In this document: positions 1 to 8,405 of the stretch, piece by piece
How positions within the stretch are numbered: the stretch's first letter is position 1
Layout of the letters: each line of letters opens with the position of its first letter
Origin: Desulfuromonas sp. CSMB_57
GTDB lineage: Bacteria; Desulfobacterota; Desulfuromonadia; Desulfuromonadales; Syntrophotaleaceae
Reading direction: 5' to 3'
Assembly: GCF_020194955.2 (NCBI RefSeq)
Contig: NZ_JAFCIY020000023.1
Location: forward strand, 248,001-312,000
Length of the DNA stretch: 64,000 nt
Translations under genes and position numbers: made by a program
The notes under the pieces: generated by a model
Databases searched by the model: none
Told to the model about the DNA's origin: nothing
Seen by the model: the letters and a program-made list of their open reading frames with translations, nothing else

Positions 1-6
1 CCGGTT

Positions 7-684
7 TCATGAAAGGATCTCGCGTAGCAGAACAAAGGGCTCGGCGGCTTTGACGCCGACCTGGCTGCCCCAGGCTTTGGCCCGCGCCTCCAGGGATTCC
101 AGGGAACGGGCGTGGGGAAAGTCGCGCAGTTCTCCATGGTAGATCGACATGGCTTCGAGCTTTTTTGCTATCACGTGGGTGATATCCAGGAAGACATTCG
201 GTACAAACGGCAGCGCCGGATCGCCCCAGCCGGTTGCGGAGGGTACTTCCATGGCCAGAATGCGTTGCACGGAACTTGCCGGCAGCGGCCGGCAGGCGGT
301 CAGGACGGCCATGGCGGTGCGCTGATGATCGATGTTGAGGTCACCAGGGTGGTGGGTGTAGACGATTCCTGGTTGAACATCGCCGATAACCGCCTCGATG
401 GCTTTGACGATATCGAGCAGGTCCACCCCGTCAAAGCGGTTATCGGGGAAATCGAGCAAACGCAGATCGGTAACGCCGAGGATGGCCGAGGCTTGCTCGG
501 CATGCCGGCGCAGGGCGGCCAAGTCACGCTGATCCATTTCTTGCGGATTGGCCAGCCGGGAAGACAGGCCGCTGCCGAGGATCAGCACGCTGACCCTGTC
601 GCCCTTCGCAACATGGCGAACGATGGCCCCGCCGGCGCCGAGAACTTCGTCATCGGGATGGGCGGCAATCACCAATACGTTCAT
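7..684 (-). CDS. PIG-L (LmbE-like) family deacetylase
   Basis: This 225-residue protein carries the N-terminal zinc motif AHPDDEVLGAGG and a second metal-ligand region THHPGDLNIDH near residue 110, both hallmarks of PIG-L/LmbE N-deacetylases. Family members remove N-acetyl groups from GlcNAc-containing lipids or sugars, or from small thiol precursors. The ATG overlaps the stop of the upstream ATP-grasp gene as ATGA, so the two are probably translationally coupled. It is the last gene of the sugar cassette visible here. I infer deacetylation of a sugar precursor, probably in the cytoplasm because no signal peptide is visible. The exact substrate cannot be read from sequence. Confidence 0.9.
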   Translation of the reverse strand: MNVLVIAAHPDDEVLGAGGAIVRHVAKGDRVSVLILGSGLSSRLANPQEMDQRDLAALRRHAEQASAILGVTDLRLLDFPDNRFDGVDLLDIVKAIEAVIGDVQPGIVYTHHPGDLNIDHQRTAMAVLTACRPLPASSVQRILAMEVPSATGWGDPALPFVPNVFLDITHVIAKKLEAMSIYHGELRDFPHARSLESLEARAKAWGSQVGVKAAEPFVLLREILS

Positions 685-1916
685 AGGCCCTCGGTTTTTA
701 CGGTGATAGCATTCACCGCCTTTTCGGCACGGCGAATTGCCTCTTCCCTGTTGTCCGCGACGGCGATAACCAATCCGGCCGAGGCGTTGGAATCAGTCGG
801 CAAGCGCACGATGTCACCCGGGTTGACCGTCAGACGTACCATGGCTATGCCCGGCAAGGCGCGGGCCGTATTTTCGCCCTCGATGGCGATAACGCGTCCC
901 GGTTCCGGGAAAATCAGCCGCAAGGCCACCCCCTGTTCGAATTGCGGTTGCAAAGCCTTTTCCTCTACGGATAATCCCAGTGACAGGCGGATCATGGCCA
1001 GAACCAGATCGACACCGACATTGAGGGGGATTTCATGGGTACAGAACCAGCCACCGGAAAGCCGTGCCGCCAGTTCGATAACGTAGGGCTTGCCGTCGCT
1101 GAGCACCATATCGCCCTTGACCACGCCTCGGGTAACGCCAAGACTGGTCGCCGCCTTTTGCACCAGATCGCGCACCGATTCACGCGCTTCACCCGGTAAA
1201 AAGCTCGGCATGGTGCCGCCGTTTTCGATGAAATGGGGGGCGTAACGATCGATAAATTCGTAGTTGCGATCGGCAAAACCCGGCGTATGACAGATGCCGT
1301 CCAGTACGATGCTTTCGGTGCTGATCTGCGGTCCCGGAAGGTACTGCTCGACCATGACCCGACCGCCTGGCGATTGAACGATGGCACGTTCATAGGCAGA
1401 AACCAAATTGACCTCCGGGGTCAAACGCTGTACCCCGCGCCCCCCGCGGCTGTCGACCGGTTTAAGCACCAACGGCAAGCCCCGTTCCTTCACCAGGGTT
1501 TGCAGGTGCTCTGCCGATTCCACCGCACTGAACCAGGGGATGGACACGCCGTCGGTGGCAAATTTTTCCTTCATGGCCAATTTGTCCATGGCGCGGGCCG
1601 CCACTTCGACGGGGATGCCGGGCAAGCCGAGGTCGGCGGCGACCGCGGCGACGGTCAACGGTACATCGGTGGCCAGACACATGACACCGTCGATCGGCCG
1701 GACTTCCCGGTTATAGCGCCGGGCTTCGGTAAGGGTGGCCCCGACGTCGTAGGTGCTGGCGATCAAACGCCCATCGGCCGCCTGCAGTCCCGGCGCCTGC
1801 GGATTCATGTCGCTGACCACCACGTGCAAACCGAGTTCACGGGCTTTTTCGATCCCCGGCAGAGCTTCCATGCCACCGCCGACAAAAAGCAACGTTTTGC
1901 CTGCATATTCAGACAA
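681..1916 (-). CDS. ATP-grasp domain protein, carboxylate-amine ligase type
   Basis: The protein has 411 residues and begins with a Rossmann-like preATP-grasp domain (KTLLFVGGGMEALPGIEKA). A central ATP-grasp fold follows, with LVLKPVDSRGGRGV (about residues 150-165), VEQYLPG and the Mg-binding stretch YVIELAARLSGG (about 275-287). The C-terminal domain resembles biotin carboxylase/PurK-type lids. Members join a carboxylate to an amine or thiol using ATP. The start is TTG, overlapping the stop of the preceding SDR by eight bases (TTGTCTGA) with a GGGGGA Shine-Dalgarno upstream. Its place in a sugar cassette suggests amide formation on a sugar or amino acid, which is inference. PylC and CarB share the fold, but no pyl genes are present. 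Confidence 0.87.
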   Translation of the reverse strand: MSEYAGKTLLFVGGGMEALPGIEKARELGLHVVVSDMNPQAPGLQAADGRLIASTYDVGATLTEARRYNREVRPIDGVMCLATDVPLTVAAVAADLGLPGIPVEVAARAMDKLAMKEKFATDGVSIPWFSAVESAEHLQTLVKERGLPLVLKPVDSRGGRGVQRLTPEVNLVSAYERAIVQSPGGRVMVEQYLPGPQISTESIVLDGICHTPGFADRNYEFIDRYAPHFIENGGTMPSFLPGEARESVRDLVQKAATSLGVTRGVVKGDMVLSDGKPYVIELAARLSGGWFCTHEIPLNVGVDLVLAMIRLSLGLSVEEKALQPQFEQGVALRLIFPEPGRVIAIEGENTARALPGIAMVRLTVNPGDIVRLPTDSNASAGLVIAVADNREEAIRRAEKAVNAITVKTEGL

Positions 1917-2652
1917 AGTACATTCCCCCGTTAAGGTTTAAAGTTTGTCCGGTAATATACCCGGCTTCGTCGGAGGCAAGAAACGCAACCGCGGCAGCGA
2001 CCTCTTCCACGTTGCCGAGACGGCGGGATGGGATCAGTTTGACCTTTTCCTGGCCAGCAAGGGTCGCCAGTTCCGAGGAGGACATGTCCGTCTCAACCAA
2101 GCCGGGAGCGATCGCATTGCTGGTGATGCCATCGGCAGAATAAATTTTGGCCATGGAACGGGTAAAACTGATTAGTCCCGCCTTGGCCGCCGCGTAATGC
2201 ACTTGGTTGAATCCTCCCCATTGGCCACCGATAGAACTGATGTTGATAATTCTTCCCCAGCCGGCTTCTATCATGGATGGCAATGTCTCTTGTGTTAGGG
2301 CGAAGGGGCCTGCCAGATTGATCTTTAGCATCCGGTCCCAGTCCTCATCGGTAATGGTCAAAAACGGCTTTTCCTGTGCGATAGCGCCATTGTTGACTAA
2401 AATCCCGACTTGCGCTCGGAAATGTTCGCGAATGCGAGCCAGAGCGGAGCGAATGCTTTTGCGTTCTTCAAGATCGATCTGTACAGGGAGGGCGTTAGGG
2501 AATTCAAGCGCAAGTTTCTCCGCTCCCTCCGGATGATGGCAATAACCCACTGCAACGGAAAACCCATCCTGTAGGAAGCGTCGGCTAATACCATAACCTA
2601 TTCCCCTACTGCCGCCAGTTACTAGGACAATGTGGTTACGTTTATTGTTCAT
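1909..2652 (-). CDS. SDR family oxidoreductase, FabG-like
   Basis: This 247-residue short-chain dehydrogenase has the cofactor motif VTGGSRGIGYG near residue 12, the NNGA motif, an active-site Ser in INISSIGG, the catalytic YAAAK around residue 160 and PGLVETDM after it. It looks complete and of classical length. The ATG overlaps the transketolase C stop as ATGA. Although it resembles 3-oxoacyl-ACP reductases, no fatty-acid genes are nearby. Between transketolase and ATP-grasp genes it more likely reduces or oxidises a sugar keto group. The Thr/Ser-Arg sequence after the glycine motif is more typical of NADP(H) preference, which is inference. Confidence 0.9.
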   Translation of the reverse strand: MNNKRNHIVLVTGGSRGIGYGISRRFLQDGFSVAVGYCHHPEGAEKLALEFPNALPVQIDLEERKSIRSALARIREHFRAQVGILVNNGAIAQEKPFLTITDEDWDRMLKINLAGPFALTQETLPSMIEAGWGRIINISSIGGQWGGFNQVHYAAAKAGLISFTRSMAKIYSADGITSNAIAPGLVETDMSSSELATLAGQEKVKLIPSRRLGNVEEVAAAVAFLASDEAGYITGQTLNLNGGMYFV

Positions 2653-3623
2653 TGAGGGCTCTTCTTGTGCTTGAGTAATTCTTTGGCAGCTGATGTCAGG
2701 TGGCGGGCGGTAAGACCGAATCGTTCGGCTAATTCCTCTGGTTCACCAGACTTGCCGAATTGATCCTGAACGCCTACGATTTTCATCGGGACCGGAATTG
2801 TCTGGCAAAGCAACTCGGCTACAGCACTGCCCATGCCTCCAAGCATGTTGTGGTCTTCCGCAGTCAAAATCGCTCCAGTTTCACGAGCCGCAGCAAATAA
2901 TTCATTGCGGTCCAGCGGCTTGATGGTCGCCAGATTGATAACTCGCGCTGTGATACCCTCCTGTTGGAGCCTTTCGGCTGCTTCAAGGGCTCTGGCTACC
3001 ATGACGCCGGTGGCCACCAAAGTTAGATCATTTCCTTCTTTGATTCGGTAGGCTTTGCCTATGGCAAAGCCTGCGGCAGGTTCGGTAATAATTGGTGCCG
3101 GGCTGCGCCCGATACGCATATATACGGGGCCTTTGTGATCCAGTATGGCAGGCAATGCCTGCATCAACTGATTGGCATCTGCCGGCACAACGACGGTTAC
3201 ATTCGGGATGGCTCGCATGGTAGCCAAGTCTTCCAACATCTGCGCGGTGGCGCCGTCCGGACCGACATCAAGTCCCAAGTGTGAACAGCACAGTTTGACG
3301 TTGCGCTCCGCGTAGGCAATGGCGGTGCGAAACTGCTCGTGCGCCCTCATGACGCCAAACGCGGCAAAGGTTGTCACCACCGGAATGATACCTGTATCGG
3401 CGAAACCGGCGGCTGCTGCCACCATGTTCTGTTCGGCAATGCCGAATTGGATGGTTTTCTCCGGGAACGCATTTACGAAGGGTTTGGCACCGGTACCCCC
3501 CGCAACGTCAGCATCGAATAGGACGAAATCGTCCCGTTTCCCGGCCAGATGCGTCAATCCACGGCCAAAGGCGTCACGTAGGGAGATGGATTCACCCAGG
3601 TTCCAATAGGACAATTCAGACAT
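2649..3623 (-). CDS. transketolase C-terminal subunit (split transketolase)
   Basis: The protein corresponds to the pyrimidine-binding and C-terminal domains of transketolase. It contains FGIAEQNMVAAAAGFA, whose Glu activates thiamine diphosphate, and the HLGLDVGPDGATAQ segment, and ends with a transketolase C domain. Together with the next upstream gene it makes one full enzyme that transfers two-carbon ketol units. The start is ATG at 3623, seven bases after GGAGG; a GTG one codon earlier would overlap the upstream stop by one base. Split transketolases also occur in central metabolism. The sugar-modification neighbours here suggest a specialised ketose or chain-extended sugar, which is inference. 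Confidence 0.93.
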   Translation of the reverse strand: MSELSYWNLGESISLRDAFGRGLTHLAGKRDDFVLFDADVAGGTGAKPFVNAFPEKTIQFGIAEQNMVAAAAGFADTGIIPVVTTFAAFGVMRAHEQFRTAIAYAERNVKLCCSHLGLDVGPDGATAQMLEDLATMRAIPNVTVVVPADANQLMQALPAILDHKGPVYMRIGRSPAPIITEPAAGFAIGKAYRIKEGNDLTLVATGVMVARALEAAERLQQEGITARVINLATIKPLDRNELFAAARETGAILTAEDHNMLGGMGSAVAELLCQTIPVPMKIVGVQDQFGKSGEPEELAERFGLTARHLTSAAKELLKHKKSPQ

Positions 3624-3625
3624 CA

Positions 3626-4432
3626 CTAAGCCTCCAAAGCGTGCAGCGATTGATGCAATTGCTCATCGGTGAGGGTGGAACTGCCATGCCATATCTGTTG
3701 ATTTTCCATAAAAGGTACACCCTTGCCCTTGGTTGTGTGGGCCAGGATGAACGATGGCTTATCCGCAGATTCTCTGGCGCTGTCAAGAGCGGAGCAAAGC
3801 TGCCCCATGTCGTGCCCGTCTACTTCCAGGACCTGCCATCCAAAGCAGGATAACTTGGGGGCTAGCGGAGAAAAGTTCATCTGGTTTGCCACCGTATCTT
3901 CTCCCTGTAGGCCATTTGAATCGAGGATAGCGGTTAGTGACCCTACCTTGTGATGGCCGGCCGCCATGAAGGCTTCCCAAGTGCTGCCTTCTTGCATGTC
4001 TCCATCTCCTAAAATGACATAGGTGCGGAAATTCCTCCCCGTATAGCGAGACCCGAGCGCCATGCCCAATCCCTGTGATAGGCCCATGCCTAGAGACCCA
4101 GAAGGAGCATCAACTCCGGGAATGCGTACATCTGGGTGTCCTTCAAGAAAGTGATCGATCTTTCGCAAACCGATGGTTTCTTTTGGGGGAAAAAAACCCT
4201 TAAGCGCCAAGGCTGCATAGAGAGCGGGGCAGGCGTGGCCTTTTGCCAGCACAAGTCGATCTCGTTCCGGCCAGAAAGGATTGGCGGGATCTACCTGCAT
4301 TTCACGGAAATAGAGTACGGCAAGGATATCTGCTACGGACAGACTGCCACCGGGGTGGCCGGAGCGGGCATGATAAATTGCCTCAATGGCTAGTTTACGA
4401 ATCTTTCGGGCGCAATTATGCAAATCAATCAT
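3626..4432 (-). CDS. transketolase N-terminal subunit (split transketolase)
   Basis: This is the thiamine-diphosphate-binding half of transketolase, about 268 residues. Visible motifs are ARSGHPGGSLSVAD near the N-terminus, KGHACPALYAAL, and the ThDP/Mg motif GDGDMQEGSTWEAF followed about 20 residues later by DSNG. I chose ATG at 4432 rather than the in-frame TTG at 4453 because GAGAGAGGGATC lies directly before it. Its stop touches the C-subunit gene, so the subunits are made together. It is the first gene of a five-gene coupled cassette following an AT-rich gap. No promoter could be assigned with confidence. Confidence 0.93.
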   Translation of the reverse strand: MIDLHNCARKIRKLAIEAIYHARSGHPGGSLSVADILAVLYFREMQVDPANPFWPERDRLVLAKGHACPALYAALALKGFFPPKETIGLRKIDHFLEGHPDVRIPGVDAPSGSLGMGLSQGLGMALGSRYTGRNFRTYVILGDGDMQEGSTWEAFMAAGHHKVGSLTAILDSNGLQGEDTVANQMNFSPLAPKLSCFGWQVLEVDGHDMGQLCSALDSARESADKPSFILAHTTKGKGVPFMENQQIWHGSSTLTDEQLHQSLHALEA

Positions 4433-4735
4433 GATCCCTCTCTCTTTTATCAATTGTTAAAAAATCACGAAAACGAAAATTATTCGACAAAAAATAATTC
4501 AATAAAATTCAATTTAGGTTACCCTCTAGTGAGCAACTTGTTCCGCATATTTTTTATATCAGTACAGACCATCTAGGTTTAATCCAAATTTCACTGGCTT
4601 CTGCCTCATAAATTACTACTTTAAAAATATTAAAGAGCAGAAACATCGGAAACGAACGAAGTGTGAGGAAGCTACTAGGGTAGTTTGAAAAAATAAAAAA
4701 ATATAAATTATTTAAAAATTTTTGTTTTAAGTTTC
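4433..4735. other. AT-rich intergenic region
   Basis: About 300 bases with long A/T runs lie between the pyruvyl transferase gene and the transketolase pair. I see no convincing ORF, hairpin terminator or well-spaced promoter, although TTGAAT sequences occur near 4495-4515. The base composition differs sharply from the GC-rich genes on either side and continues into the next two genes, consistent with a horizontally acquired segment. Confidence 0.6.
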
Positions 4736-5929
4736 TTATATTATATCTCTGGTAACTTCTGCTTCACAGAATAACCAATTTGCGTAGCGCTCTTGTAGAT
4801 TAAAGGAGGAATTATTTAATGCCATGTCCTGTCTAAGCAAGTGTTGATCTAAGTTATCGAGAAAAATGTCCAGGTTTTTTGGAAGAATTTCTAAGTCACA
4901 ATCTAACGAAAGCGGCTTTATGGTGTCAAGTTCTTCGCAAACTCTCGAAGCATTTGGGTTTTCTGAAAAAGGAAAAATTGGAACACCGGCTAGTGCTGCG
5001 AATACGAAAGAGTGACGTCGAATACCTACCAAAAGCCTTAAACTTCGATATAATTTTTCGTAATCTCTAATATCTAAAATTTCATAATCAATATACTGAA
5101 ACGAAATTAGCTTGTTTATTTTTTCAAAAATTGTTCGATCATCATAGTTGGGATTATCTATGCCATAGTATTGGTGTGGAATGCCAATCACTTCCACGTT
5201 CCGTTCTTGAAGCAAACGGACTACCGTTGCCATATTTTTAAGATATACTTCCTCAGGCACCCCTCCCCATCGGTTGTTGATTAATCTGACGGTAAGTCCC
5301 GCACGCATGGTGGTGTTGGGCTCTTCGTTTCTTCTCCAATCCAGACCGTAGGCAGGGTCAGGTAAAATTGTAATGTTTTTTTGATTGCAACCAGCCAACA
5401 GCAGGCATTTTGATGAACCTTCATCCCTTACTGCTACGCGTACGGAATTGTCGACAATATACCGAAGCCACATCTCGCCTTCGCGCGTTTTGTTAGGCAC
5501 GATGGTCATCGCATAGATATAAACGGGAATATTTAAAAACCGACACAAAGTTACCAAGGTGGCGAAGTACATCAATGGGCCCCGCATTACATCAAGGCTG
5601 AAGTCGATAAGTAATCTTCCACCGCCGATAATTAAACCCTTCGACCCTTCCAATTGCTGGCGCAACCTGTGAAGATGCTCTGGGTTGTCCGCATAGTTGA
5701 ATCCATTGAAAAATTTTCCCAGGCTTTCGGCACGGGTATTAAACTCAAAATTATCAATCAATTCTGATGCGCTATAAGTATCAACTAGGTGTTGATGGCG
5801 GTGGCGTGAAAGAATTTTTACATCGTATCCACGATTATCAAGGATACTTTGCAAAAAGGATAACATGGCGTAGTCGCCAACGTTTTTGGTATCATATCCA
5901 CCGGCCAAGACGAAATAAGGCCTACTCAT
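4736..5929 (-). CDS. polysaccharide pyruvyl transferase family protein
   Basis: The 397-residue protein starts with YFVLAGGYDTKNVGDYAMLSFL, typical of the CsaB/WcaK polysaccharide pyruvyl transferase family (GGxxxxNxGD). It also has the internal GLIIGGGRLLIDFS and VGIRRHSFVFAALAGVPIFPF, which resemble the family's donor-binding region. Members add pyruvate ketals to sugars or act as related glycan transferases. A GGAGAAGATCGAC leader precedes the ATG. The gene is markedly more AT-rich than the pse genes and the transketolase cassette, suggesting recent transfer. It could be a divergent family member acting as a glycosyltransferase, so pyruvylation is not certain. Confidence 0.85.
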   Translation of the reverse strand: MSRPYFVLAGGYDTKNVGDYAMLSFLQSILDNRGYDVKILSRHRHQHLVDTYSASELIDNFEFNTRAESLGKFFNGFNYADNPEHLHRLRQQLEGSKGLIIGGGRLLIDFSLDVMRGPLMYFATLVTLCRFLNIPVYIYAMTIVPNKTREGEMWLRYIVDNSVRVAVRDEGSSKCLLLAGCNQKNITILPDPAYGLDWRRNEEPNTTMRAGLTVRLINNRWGGVPEEVYLKNMATVVRLLQERNVEVIGIPHQYYGIDNPNYDDRTIFEKINKLISFQYIDYEILDIRDYEKLYRSLRLLVGIRRHSFVFAALAGVPIFPFSENPNASRVCEELDTIKPLSLDCDLEILPKNLDIFLDNLDQHLLRQDMALNNSSFNLQERYANWLFCEAEVTRDII

Positions 5930-5998
5930 GTCGATCTTCTCCGAAGTTAGGATTGAAAAATTCCATTTCCGATTCGATTGAATTGAAATTTTTTCTGC

Positions 5999-7159
5999 TT
6001 ACAAATTATAAAGCTTTATCAATTCTATGGTATCCCCATATTGATTGTATAGGGCCTGATACACCTCTTCTTCAGAGGCGCGCGTGGAAATAACTACAAT
6101 GTCACCATTTTTAAAAATATTTAAGCTTGGTTTTCGACACTCAATGTTGGCTATTTCTTTTCCCCACTTGGTCTCGCTGTTATCAAGCATATACCTAATG
6201 TTGTAGTTTTTCTTAATATCTGTATTACATAATAGCTGGCTCGTATGGATGCCGGCCCCCCATAAAAAAATGTCTGAACCTATTTTTATGTTTTTCAATA
6301 AATGATTGTTTATCCGCAACCATTCCGACTTATCGAAATTCAAAAATCTATTAATAACTCCTGCGCTGTTTCTGTCTTGGCGATATTTATACTGAAAGTT
6401 AGGACTTTTAAATTTTTTAGCAATAACGGTCACAACGGGGTAACGACAGGCTTTGTATAATTTAGTCTGTAATTGTATCTCGAAACCGCATGCCTCGATC
6501 ATCTGAGTGAATAAGTCAGCTGTGAAATAATTTATATGTTCAAATGACAGGTATCCGGTTGGAAAATATTCTTCTTTCTCCAAAAGGGGGACTTCTGCGA
6601 GCAACCACCCACCTGGATGGAGGAACTCATTGCATTTCGTCAAAATTAATTTTGGATCATAGAGATGTTCAAGAACATGAGTAAGAATTGCAAGATCGTA
6701 GCGTTGATCTGTTTCAAATTCTTCAAACTCCATACAGACTGAATCGATGTTATAAAAAATTTTGGCTATCTTTCGGTTGAACTCACTAGGATCAATCCCT
6801 AATACAGAGTCAGCTCCTGCTTCCTGATAACGACTGAGGGTATATCCATCAGAGCATCCCACCTGAAAAACCGTTTTTGGCACGTTTCCGGCGAGTCCAA
6901 GTAGGTCGTTAATGTTGCGTGTAACGCTAATTATTTTCTCCTCAGTCGGCTTATAGTTGTCAGAAAAACAATTGTAGACTGCAGTGGTTTTATAGAAATG
7001 CGTCATTTCATCCGGAGTTACCGTTGGGCTTTGCTGTATCATACCGCAATCCGGACAGTGGGAAAATCCAATGATTTTCTTACCCAAACCAGGAATATGC
7101 CATTGATCCTGCGCAAGAATTTGAAGTGTAGATGAACATAAGGCGCAACGTCTTATCAT
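5999..7159 (-). CDS. class I SAM-dependent methyltransferase with N-terminal zinc-binding motif and C-terminal domain
   Basis: The order of parts is an N-terminal CALC...CPDC zinc-binding pair (Methyltransf_13 type), a Rossmann methyltransferase core with QVGCSDGYTLSRY and GIDPSEF, THVLEHLYDP, and a C-terminal domain starting FLWGAGIHTSQLL (Methyltransf_14 type). This architecture is that of sugar C-methyltransferases such as TylC3-type enzymes acting on NDP-sugars. I prefer ATG 7159 over TTG 7171 because GGGAAC lies at suitable distance. The gene is strongly AT-rich like its downstream neighbour. It is about 386 residues and looks complete. A role in decorating the same glycan as the pse genes is inferred. 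Confidence 0.87.
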   Translation of the reverse strand: MIRRCALCSSTLQILAQDQWHIPGLGKKIIGFSHCPDCGMIQQSPTVTPDEMTHFYKTTAVYNCFSDNYKPTEEKIISVTRNINDLLGLAGNVPKTVFQVGCSDGYTLSRYQEAGADSVLGIDPSEFNRKIAKIFYNIDSVCMEFEEFETDQRYDLAILTHVLEHLYDPKLILTKCNEFLHPGGWLLAEVPLLEKEEYFPTGYLSFEHINYFTADLFTQMIEACGFEIQLQTKLYKACRYPVVTVIAKKFKSPNFQYKYRQDRNSAGVINRFLNFDKSEWLRINNHLLKNIKIGSDIFLWGAGIHTSQLLCNTDIKKNYNIRYMLDNSETKWGKEIANIECRKPSLNIFKNGDIVVISTRASEEEVYQALYNQYGDTIELIKLYNL

Positions 7160-7484
7160 TGTAGTTCCCAATTGTCTGCAATAGTAATGGAATATTAAAA
7201 GAATTTTCTCTCCCTAAACGACACAACTTATATTTCGACTTTTTTTTGACCACAATAGTAAAAATTTGTCCCCACGTTTCAAGAACAAGTTAGCATTCTT
7301 TTTTTATAGTCCCCATATTCGTGGCATGATCTGAATCCTAATTTTTTTTTAGCCGTGTACCATCGGTTTTTTAGACACCGGAGCGACGTGATATGTAGGT
7401 ATTTAGTCTGGTAACCTTGTGTGTTGCCGCGATTCGAACAGGGACCATGGAACGTATCCACAGTGAAAATTCTGCGAAAAAGGC
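7160..7484. other. AT-rich intergenic region between two methyltransferase genes
   Basis: This stretch of about 325 bases contains several poly-T and poly-A runs and no ORF with family features. It holds a possible minus-strand sigma-70-like promoter for the downstream methyltransferase. A short stretch near 7425-7440 looks like a tRNA T-loop but has no accompanying tRNA body. I see no perfect hairpin terminator. Confidence 0.55.
7227..7255 (-). promoter_or_regulatory. possible sigma-70-type promoter for the AT-rich methyltransferase gene
   Basis: On the minus strand TTGTGG is followed after 17 bases by TATAAG (5 of 6 to the -10 consensus). It lies roughly 60 bases upstream of the ATG at 7159. 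The -35 match is weak (3 of 6) and the region is AT-rich, so chance occurrence is possible. Confidence 0.35.
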
Positions 7485-8405
7485 TTATTTTTTACGTTTT
7501 TGTCCAAATAGTACGATCTCGCGTCCCAACCCCAATTCCGCCAGAGACTGGTACATCTTCCGTTTGATACCGTTGAGACCTGCTGCTGCAAGATTACGCT
7601 CAAAGGTCATTCGTTTGACATGGCAGGCCCGTCCCAGCGTATTGTCGCCGATATAGTTGTCCCCCATCAGTAAAAACATATCGATTGGGAAGGTTGCTTC
7701 GCGCAGGAAAATCTAGAATCCATTGCGTTCCATGATGCTGTGTAGGCTGTCCAAATTAAAATAATTAATATGATATGGCGTCGTGACCCACCAAGGCTCA
7801 TAACCGCAGGTTTTGTGCAGGGCCTGTTGAAATGGACTGTAGTCGTTTGGTACGCCTACACAGAGGATGCCGTCAGGATCGAGCAAGTCGTGGCAAATAT
7901 TCAGCATTTCCGTGGGATCTGGAATATGTTCCATAACGTTGTTTAAGTGCACGACATCGTAAGGACCCAAATTTTTCGCACTGGTTTTATCCAGCATGCC
8001 TTCATAGATATCAAGGCCGAGGTTCCGAGCATGGGTAGCGGCCTCCTTTGATGGTTCGATGCCGTTTACATCCCATCCCTGCTGTTGGCCATGTTGAAGA
8101 AAAAATCCGGATCCGGCGCCGACATCCAGCAGGCGACGACGCCCGGGAGGAAGTAAGCGTTCGAATTCTTCATAACGATCCTGGAATACCAGATTCCACC
8201 ACGATAGGTCGCGTGCAATTCCTTCCAAGCACATGGGCTTTTCAATACTGTAATATTCGTTACGGTATATATTTTCAAGTTCCTCGTCGGTGGGGATAGG
8301 CACTATATGTCGGAAACCACAGGCCGAACAATCGATAATATCGAAGCCATCCTTCGTGTCTATTAAAAGACCAAGGTGTTGTTGCCACTGTCGGTGCTCA
8401 GACAT
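7485..8405 (-). pseudogene. class I SAM-dependent methyltransferase interrupted by an in-frame amber codon
   Basis: From ATG 8405 the frame encodes a methyltransferase with CSACGF, a SAM motif LLDVGAGSGFF and NNVMEHIPDP, and reaches TAG at 7713-7715 (codon 231). The same frame stays open after the TAG for 75 more codons (IFLREATFPIDMFLLMGDN onward) to a TAA at 7485. The downstream part reads like the normal C-terminus of this family, so one nonsense change splits an otherwise intact gene of about 306 codons. The start is preceded by AAAGGATC and overlaps the PseG-like stop by eight bases. It may be a true pseudogene, a sequencing error or an active shortened enzyme. No pyrrolysine system is visible. 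Confidence 0.82.

Noticed and set aside
7425-7445. tRNA-like T-loop (GTTCGAATC) on the minus strand
   Set aside because: The stem is only partly paired and there is no anticodon or D-arm and no CCA end, so no tRNA or clear att site.
7713-7715. TAG read as pyrrolysine
   Set aside because: No pyl genes or related features in the window and no reason for Pyl in this family; treated as an interruption.
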